Part shown: positions 56,662-64,000 of the stretch, in pieces
How the letters are laid out: every line of letters begins with the position of its first letter
How positions within the stretch are numbered: the first letter of the stretch is position 1
Assembly (NCBI RefSeq): GCF_008831285.2
Contig: NC_045142.1
Location: 6,808,608-6,872,607 of the forward strand
Origin: Nymphaea colorata
Taxonomy: Eukaryota; Streptophyta; Magnoliopsida; Nymphaeales; Nymphaeaceae
Length of the DNA: 64,000 bases
Direction of reading: 5' to 3'
Notes under the pieces: generated by a model
Database searches by the model: none
Seen by the model: only the letters and a program-made list of their open reading frames with translations
What the model was told of the DNA's origin: nothing
Translations under genes and position numbers: made by a program

Positions 56662-58870
56662 TGCATATCCCGGAATTGGCTATGAAAATAGATCTCAGAT
56701 CTAAGACTTGGATAATGGATCCAGATGTAGAAATTAGACTTGGGTATGAAATCCAGATCAAGAATTTGAAATGGCTTGAACTTGGACCTGGCTCTACCTG
56801 GGCTTGGTGTGTTCAGGTTGTATGACATGAACTGGACCTGGCTCAACCCAGGCTAGATTCAGTATTTAAAACTAGGTTTTGACTTAGGTTGGGTGCAGGT
56901 TCTGTGGGCTCACTTGAGTGCAATTTTTAAAAAATATGGGTTTAATGAGAAATTACGGCAGGCTGAGCCTAAGGTCGAGCCTACCCGATTAATGTGATTG
57001 CCTTGAAAAACTAACTTAGGTGCAAGTGACTCATAAGTAAGGTTTTATAGAAAAATGTGCATGGTGGTAGATAGCCAAAGTACCACTATGTGTGATTTTA
57101 CGCTGAAACATGTTCAGATAAGGAAGCTAGTTTGAACCAAGGTTCTAGAAATTAAAGAACATCATAAAGCAGGGTATACGTAGCCTATGACTTATGTTAT
57201 GTAGACAAATATGTCTTCAAAAGAATAGGCCATTTTACTCTTGTGTGTAATTTTGGAGTTCCATATGAGTTTCCTCGATCTAAGTGGGCCTGCTTTTAAG
57301 ATGGCTCTATAGAAAGTTTTACTGAAAAATTCCCTCCAAATTATTTTAAACATCAAAATTTCAATTTTAATGAAGCTGTAAATGTCATATATATAACGGC
57401 ATCTAGTTATCCTTAGAATTTTCATTAGTGGAGCCGAAGGTGCTTGGAAAAATTACTTACGTGTAAGGATATGCTGAAATATTTAAAAAAAATGATCCAA
57501 TTCAGCTAAATTGAGCTTCAGAGCAGTTTAGAGAGTGCAGCAAATGACAGGAATGAACTCCATGGCTTTTAGAACTGAATTGAAATCAACCTGGGACAAA
57601 CGAATTCAAACCGATCAAAGAAACGGTTGATGTATGAGTGATGAATATAAGCTCAGCTAGATTTCAGCTTTGTCTACCGACTTGAGCTAAGGCTGGGCAT
57701 CGGGCCAGGCCTCCGCCGGCCCAGCCCGGCCCGACTCGGTATGGGCCAGGTTTGGGCAGGGAAAATCTAGGCCCGGGTCGGCCCGGCCCAGCCCGTTTAG
57801 GCCCGGTAAGATAAAAATATATTTTTTTCAATTTTTTTGTTTAATAATATTTTTTTATTCTTAATAAATACATTTTATATTGACAATGTTATTTTATAAT
57901 TAAAAAATATTTTTTTAATTTAAATGGGCCGGGCCCGGAACGAGACCCGGGCAGGGCTGGCCGGCCCGACGGGCCGGATCGGGCAGGGCTGGCCGGCCCG
58001 ACGGTCTGGATCGGGCACGGCCGGCCCGGCCCGATACCCACCCTTAACTTGACCTCAAACTTCTGAATATATGAGAGAGAAATAGCTCTAGGGGCTTCTA
58101 AACTGGACTAAACTCAAGACAAGATGAATGAACTCAAACCAAACTTAGATAAGATTAATTTGTGCATAATAAACATAACCTTAAATTGGTTTTTAGCTCA
58201 CCCTATCTTGTTGAACTCAAATTCAGCTCAAGGCCTTGAAAATAGTAGATAGAAAGAACTCGGAATTGAATTGAACTTAAACCGACAAAAATAAACTCAG
58301 ACCTAATTAAAGGAAGATTAATTTATTCATGATAAACAAGATCCTAGCTTGGTTTCAACTCGCTCTATTGAGTTGAACTCAAACTCTTGAAAATAGGAGA
58401 GAGAAAGACATCCAAAACCTTTGGAACGCAAACCGGCATGAATGAACATATACCAAACTAATGAGACACTGACTTGTACATTATAAACAAGATCCTAAAT
58501 GGGTTCGGATTGACATTGTCTAGGTGTTCCAAAATTGACAGGTGCATTGTTCCTGTGAGTTGAATGAGCTACAGTGAGCACACTACAGGCTTAGAAAACC
58601 CTAGTGAGCATACTCTAGCAACTCCTTAGGTTATGTAAATTTGAGAAATGACCTCATTAATGAAATGTTAGGCAATTCTCAAAAATTTAGTTAAAAACTA
58701 TAGTCTCCAAGTCAGAATGATTGAGTGCAGGTGTTAACCGGTTATTTTTCGATTAGACAACGTAGGTGATTCGTGTCTAGGTGTTCAATGCTAATGTGAA
58801 ATTTGCTTGTTTGGTCAAAAAAAAGACCCATGATGGGTAAAATAGTCATTTGGACTGAATTTTGGGGATC
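56662..58870 (+). repeat. 165-bp-repeat block, copy 4
   Basis: Closest to copy 1 (8094-10184), with which it shares the broken palindrome arm on its left. It carries a MITE at 57688-58046. Confidence 0.75.
57688..58046. mobile_element. hAT-type MITE with GC-rich ends, 359 bp
   Basis: The ends are TAAGGCTGGGCATCGGGCC and, inverted, TAAGGGTGGGTATCGGGCC. The flanks are ACTTGAGC (57680-57687) and ACTTGACC (58047-58054), an 8-bp target duplication with one change. Copy 1 of the block has the empty site ('acttgagctcaaa' at 9349). The ends are about 100 bp of 'ggcccggcc' type sequence around an AT-rich core. No coding region is present. Confidence 0.85.
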
Positions 58871-59339
58871 CACACATGCAATTTACAGAATAATCTCCAT
58901 ATCAGCTTTTGATTTCACATGAATTATAAATAAACCTCTTGAAAAACCAAAAAAATTGGTCTGAGAAGGAAAAAGCATCCTCATGTTAACCTCCATCAGA
59001 ATGATCGAGGTTCTTCTTCCGTCGATCGGTTGGACTATAAAAACAAGAAAAGGTCTAGCACTTCCTCCCACTATCAATCATCCTGCATCCCTCCCGCAAT
59101 TACAAGATCCCCATGAGCGATGGATTGATTCTTTCAGAAGATCCTGCTCAAATCTGACCTTATTGGGTCTCTGTCCACTCAATCTTGAATTTCTAGTGAT
59201 GCCAAGCAGCTTAAAATTCTCCTTCAGCAACCCAAGTGGTTAACCTCTCAAACCCCCATCCAAAGGTGCTCTTTCGAGTGCCAGTCTATGATTCTATTCC
59301 CTGTATTGAAATCAGCTTCAATTTGATTTATGTTTCCTA
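58871..59339 (+). repeat. Entry block, copy 5
   Basis: Close to 33366-33889. Confidence 0.7.
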
Positions 59340-60629
59340 GACATTTAAGATAAAAAAGCGGAGCACCAAAAAAAATTAATCAAACTGGAGATATCTGCTC
59401 TATGCACCTTGAGGCTGGTGCTCTTGTCCCTTAGCATTGATCAATTTAATCTAAAGACTAAAACATGTACTGATTTTCAACCAGTTGCCTTCTCCTTCAT
59501 ATAGATAATATAAACATCCCCATCATTCCATTTTTGCCCTTGTAAGTACATTTCTTTGTAAATTAGAAGCGCATTTTGGTCATTCAGGATAGACAAACAA
59601 TTCACATGTTCTAGGTCCAACATATAACTCTTAGCATTGAGTCGAGTATGCTGAAATTGAAATTCTGTGTTTTAGCCCTTCCATTTCCCTTACCTGTGTT
59701 TCGTCATAATTCCAAAATAGAAATTTAACTGAAACCATACAGAAGAAAGCTTTTGTATATTTCATAAACTTACAAGCTCATACAAGAAAGTATTGGTCCA
59801 TTCAGAAAATAGCAAATAATGTGAAATTTTCTACAAGAAAAATAAAAACTATTTTTTAGCTTAATTACTTGTCATTTGTTGATATTCAGTTCTATTTAGA
59901 AATATCATTTATCAAAATTGGGTTTTTGGCAAAACCATCTTTCGACTGTCACCCTAAACACACCTCAAAGAACGTTTTTGCCTCTAAAGTACTGCCTTAA
60001 AGTGTCTTTTAATCATGCCCTTGAGAATTTGTAGCAGCATTCAGATTTACGTCTCGTTAAACAGGGTTCAATTTCAACCTTTAAATACTCACTCTAGTGT
60101 TTACATAAAGCAGAAGCGAGTTTCAGGACAGTTATGTAAGGTGGTATGGTACTTCTTTGCTGAAAAGAAAACAGATCATGATCTTCCATTTTTTTAATGT
60201 TTAAACTGTTTCTGGAGTTTGAAATTGCCTCATTTATCTTGGTTGCAGCCAAATCCTATTACTGTATAATTGATTGTTTTCAAACTCCAAACACATGCAG
60301 CGAGTAGGTCAAATTACCTAGTCATGTCCTTTTTTTAGTCACAATTAGCTCGTGGATGGACACTTCCTCCACCATCTTGTGCTCGAATTCCCAAAAGGGG
60401 TACCATTTAATCTCGTCAATATTGAGCAAAATGATACAATTTTAAGTTGATACCCGGACTACACAAAAAGATTGATTTGGGCCACATAAAACTCTACTTA
60501 CTATAAAAAAAAACAGTCATTAAGAGTTTATGACAACACTATGCCAGCCACTGCCCTTTATAACTTTAGTATTGGCAAATAGGTATAACTTAAATTCATA
60601 CACCATCATTTACCATTTTAATAAACAGT
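59340..60629 (+). repeat. Intermediate block, copy without CA microsatellite
   Basis: Close to 33890-35119. It has the 'ttgcctcatttatcttggttgcag' region that the copy at 34.76 kb has lost. No gene is seen. Confidence 0.75.
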
Positions 60630-61440
60630 GAAATTCTCCGAACATCTAACAAAGAAAGAGGAGGGAGAGAGAGTGTGTGTGTGTGTGAACTCAGAATTTC
60701 AAATCTTGTGTTCAAAGCATATATCCTGTGTTCTATGTGCTACAAATTGAATTTTGAGACTTGTATATTTTTCTAGAAGCATATAACAAAAATGTTAATG
60801 AAGAAAAAACAGTATACTCGAAATCACCTATGAGAAATGGAATTTATACTTAAATTACCTGTGCATAATAAATTAGAGCAACCAATAATGGATATATATA
60901 TTATAGCATTTGTCCCAAAAAGTCAAGTGCATGTTGTAGGCATCGGGTTGCAAATCATCTTGGGTTCCAAATCACATAGAAATCCCTAAAAACTAATGTG
61001 CATGCTGATATTCATCAAACTCTATCACACCGTGTCAGTCAAGGGATTGGTATCTTTGTTATTTCATTGACATATTGGTCAATATCTTATAAGGACCGAA
61101 CGGACCAATATTGGTAGAAATATTGCATGCATGGACAAAGTTCGTAGGTAATTCCATTCAAATTTCGATTTCAGATATCCATTTTTTAATGTCAATTATT
61201 CGATAGAAATTCAAATATAAAAATTGAACTCGGATCTGATTTAGATTCCAGATTCATGGTCATTCAATCATGTTTCCCAGCAAAAATGTGGTTAGAAAGT
61301 CGATATTTCATGAAATAGCTTGATTTAGTGTGTCACCTGACTTTCCGTTAAAATTTTAGTTTTCTTCCTATTGTGGAGAAAAGTTCTCTCCTATCAAAAG
61401 CTATAAATAGAGACATACATGGGGAGGGGCAAGGCACCAA
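60630..61440 (+). repeat. Promoter-like block, copy 7
   Basis: CCAAT hairpin at 61072-61116, TATA box at 61402. The leader is deleted after 'ccaaattccaagg', where it joins 'agcttaattagtacacagtc'. Confidence 0.8.
61402..61409 (+). promoter_or_regulatory. TATA box, promoter-block copy 7
   Basis: TATAAATA; the upstream context is changed to 'caaaagc'. Confidence 0.6.
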
Positions 61441-61560
61441 ATTCCAAGGAGCTTAATTAGTACACAGTCTCGGGTCTGACTCTTTCCACAAAGGGTATGT
61501 TGAAAAGCTGATGAATATAACATAGCAGGTTGCATGTTGAGTACTGGAGAAAATAGGCAG

Positions 61561-61903
61561 GGGCCATTTTAATTATTTATGCCTGCGTGTAATTGCTCTT
61601 CCATTGGGCCTCTTAGAGAAAACAAGGCGGCCGCAAAGAGGACTTGTGGAGAGGGGAGAGTAAGATGATGATCCCAGCACAATTTTGCCTATCGGATTTT
61701 CTCTTTTTTTTTTTCTTGTTTGCAGGGGACATTAGAAATTTCGTGATACATCATTGGCTGAAGTAGAAAACAAGGAAAAAAAGATAAGGGGAGACGAATT
61801 CCCTTTTACCTTTTCATTCTTTCGCTTCTTGAAAACTGTTTTTGGTGAAAGCACAGGGGGAGTGAGAGATTGTCTTTTGGATTTTTTATTCATTGAGCTT
61901 GCT
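61561..61903 (+). repeat. Palindrome P10, left arm only
   Basis: Close to the left arm of P6 (37261-37585). It ends at 'gagcttgctt' where the recent duplication begins. Confidence 0.75.
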
Positions 61904-64000
61904 TGTATATTTCATAAACTTACAAGCTCGTACAAGAAAGTATTGGTCCATTGAGAAAATAGCAAATAATGTGAAATTTTCTACAAAACAAATACAAACT
62001 ATTTTTTAGCTTAATTACTTGTCATTTGTTAATATTCAGTTCCATTTGGAAATATCATTTATCAAAATTGGGTTTTTGGCAAAACCATCTTTTGACTGTC
62101 ACCCTAAACACACCTCAAAGAACGTTTTGCCTCTAAAGTACCACCTTAAAGTGTCATTTAATCATGCCCTTGAGAATTTGTAGCAGCATTCAGATGTAGG
62201 TCTGGTTAAATAGGGTTCAATTTCAACCTTTAAATACTCACTCTAGTGTTTACATAAAGCAGAAGCGAGTTTCAGGACAGCTATGTAAGGTGGTATGGTA
62301 CTTCTTTGCTGAAAAGAAAACGGATCATGATCTTCCATTTTTTTAATGTTTAAACTGTATAATTGATTGTTTTTGAACTCCAAACACATGCAGCGAGTAG
62401 GTCAAATTACCTAGTCCTCTCCTTTCATTAGTCACAATTAGCTCGTGGATGGACACTTCCTCCACCATCTTGTGCTCGAATTCCCAAAAGGGGTACCATT
62501 TAATCTGGTTAATAATGAGCAAAATGATACAATTTTAAGTTGATACACTGACTACATAAAAAGCTTGACTTGGGCCACATAAAACTCTACTTATTATAAA
62601 AAAAAAGTCATTAAGAGTTTAAGGCAACACTTTTCCAGCCACTGCCCTTTATAACTTTAGTATTGGCAAATAGGTATAACTTAAATAGATACACCATCAT
62701 TTACCATTTAAATAAACAGTGAAATTCTCCGAACATCTAACAAAGAAAGAGGAGGGAGAGAGAGTGTGTGTGTGTGTGAACTCAGAATTTCAAATCTTGT
62801 GTTCAAAGCATATATCCTGTGTTCTATGTGCTACAAATTGAATTTTGACACTTGTATATTTTTCTAGAAGCATATAACAAAAATATTAATGACGAAAGAA
62901 CTGTATACTCAAAATAACCTATAAGAAATGGAATTTATACTTAAATTACCTGTGCATAATAAATTAGAGCAACCAATAATGGATATATATATATATATAT
63001 TAAAGCATTTGTCTCAAAAAAGTCAAGTGCATGTTGTAGGCATCGGGTTGCAAATCATCTTGGGTTCCAAATCACATAGGAAGCCCTAAAAACTAATGTG
63101 CAAGCTGATATTCATCAAATTATATCACACCGTGTCAGTCAAGGGATTGGTATCTTTGTTATTTCATTAACATATTGGTCAATATCTTATAAGGACCGAA
63201 CAGACCAATATTGGTAGAAATATTGCATGCATGGACAAAGTTTGTAGGTTATTCCATTCAAATTTAGAATTCAGATATCCATTTTTTAATGTCTATTATT
63301 CGATAGAAATTCAAATATAAAAATCGAACTTGGATCTGATTTAGATTTCAGATTCATGGTCATTCAATTTTCATGAAATAGCTTGATTTAGTGTGTGACC
63401 TGACTTTCCGTTAAAAATTTAGTTTTCTTCCTATTACGGAGAAATGTTCTCTCCTCTCAACAGCTATAAATAGAGACATACATGGGGAGGGGCAAGGCAC
63501 CAAATTCCAAGGCAAAGAGCTTGTACTAGAGTTGGGAATGACCCTAACCATGCTATGCTCCTTGCTGGAAAAGGGCCTGTTGGCCATTTTGTTCAAATTG
63601 GTTTTGTTTTCCTTTTTTCTTCAACCATCTTCCTATGGGTCTTCTTCTTCTTCATCCTCCTTTTTCTGTTTCCTTTTTTTAATTGTCCCATCTACCATTG
63701 GCAGCTATTCATCTGATGTCTGGTTTTATTTTGTCAAACTTAGTTATTCTATAACTTATTCACCAATAATGAGCTTCTGCTACATGAAGCTAATGCATTT
63801 GCTAAATTTAAAAGGTATGTTGAATAAAGGGTATGTTGAAAAGCCGATGAATATAACATAGCAGGTTACAAGTTGAGTACTGGAGAAAATAGGCAGCCGC
63901 AAGGATGTCAGCTGTTTTCCCATACAGTATGACTCGCTTTTGTCACTTTCGTACTCATAATAATATCCCCAAATAAAACTAGTAATCTTGCTTATTTTCA
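61904..64000 (+). repeat. Recent duplication, right copy (pairs with 34306-36400), cut by window end
   Basis: It contains promoter-block copy 8 and the start of a second foldback element at 63925. The junction 'gcttgtatattt' shares TTGT between the two joined sequences, fitting microhomology-mediated joining. Confidence 0.9.
63465..63472 (+). promoter_or_regulatory. TATA box, promoter-block copy 8
   Basis: TATAAATA, identical context to copy 4. Confidence 0.65.

Noticed and set aside
1-64000. CRISPR arrays, bacterial operons, phage or viral genes
   Set aside because: The repeats, transposon types and splice-like sites are those of a plant nucleus. No spaced direct-repeat array or viral replication gene was seen.

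Overview
This looks like nuclear DNA of a flowering plant. It is AT-rich and gene-poor, with many CT/AG/CA/TA microsatellites. Its transposon debris is of plant type: hAT-like elements with 8-bp target duplications, a PIF/Harbinger-like element, CACTA-type ends and L1-type LINE remnants. Two recognisable gene families appear only as fragments: BEL1-like homeodomain (BLH) proteins and pentatricopeptide-repeat (PPR) proteins. Nothing in the sequence fixes the species. I see no complete conventional gene, no tRNA or rRNA gene and no CRISPR array. Most open frames are short, run through microsatellites or repeats, and change frame between repeat copies.

The window is a hierarchical array of one composite low-copy repeat. 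The parts recur in much the same order: an entry block (starts near 1, 12546, 33366, 42236, 58871); a 'cacc-ttgagg' block followed by a CT/CA microsatellite; a promoter-like block with a conserved CCAAT hairpin and TATA box (eight copies, TATA at 6263, 20697, 28668, 35865, 45580, 51579, 61402, 63465); sometimes the first coding exon of a BLH gene; a long imperfect palindrome with arms of about 470-500 bp (ten full or broken copies); and then either a linker plus CACTA/LINE composite (about 14.5-18.8, 22.8-26.9 and 47.0-49.7 kb) or a block with about 165-bp internal repeats (about 8.1, 10.8, 40.4 and 56.7 kb).

Layout: 0-0.6 kb entry block; 0.57-3.74 kb Harbinger-like element with exon-like pieces; 3.7-7.1 kb promoter block and an inverted BLH exon; 7.2-8.1 kb palindrome; 8.1-12.8 kb two copies of the 165-bp-repeat block; 13.7-14.2 kb lone palindrome arm; 14.5-33.3 kb two CACTA/LINE composites, two promoter blocks, palindromes and BLH copy 2 with a PPR-carrying hAT element; 33.4-42.5 kb another cycle with a foldback element and a 1.5-kb insertion; 42.5-58.9 kb a second round, including BLH copy 3 with the same PPR-hAT; 58.9-64 kb a further cycle, ending in a nearly perfect copy of 34.3-36.4 kb.

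Insertions shared at the same site in different copies (LINE with its flanking repeat, PPR-hAT) date from before the copying. The 920-bp foldback element was carried along in the youngest duplication. The most notable signals are the amplified BLH exon (two copies still open, one inverted), the PPR fragment inside a hAT-like element, the palindrome family, and the recent 27.6-kb-spaced duplication. All homology calls are from reading the sequence by eye; no search was run.
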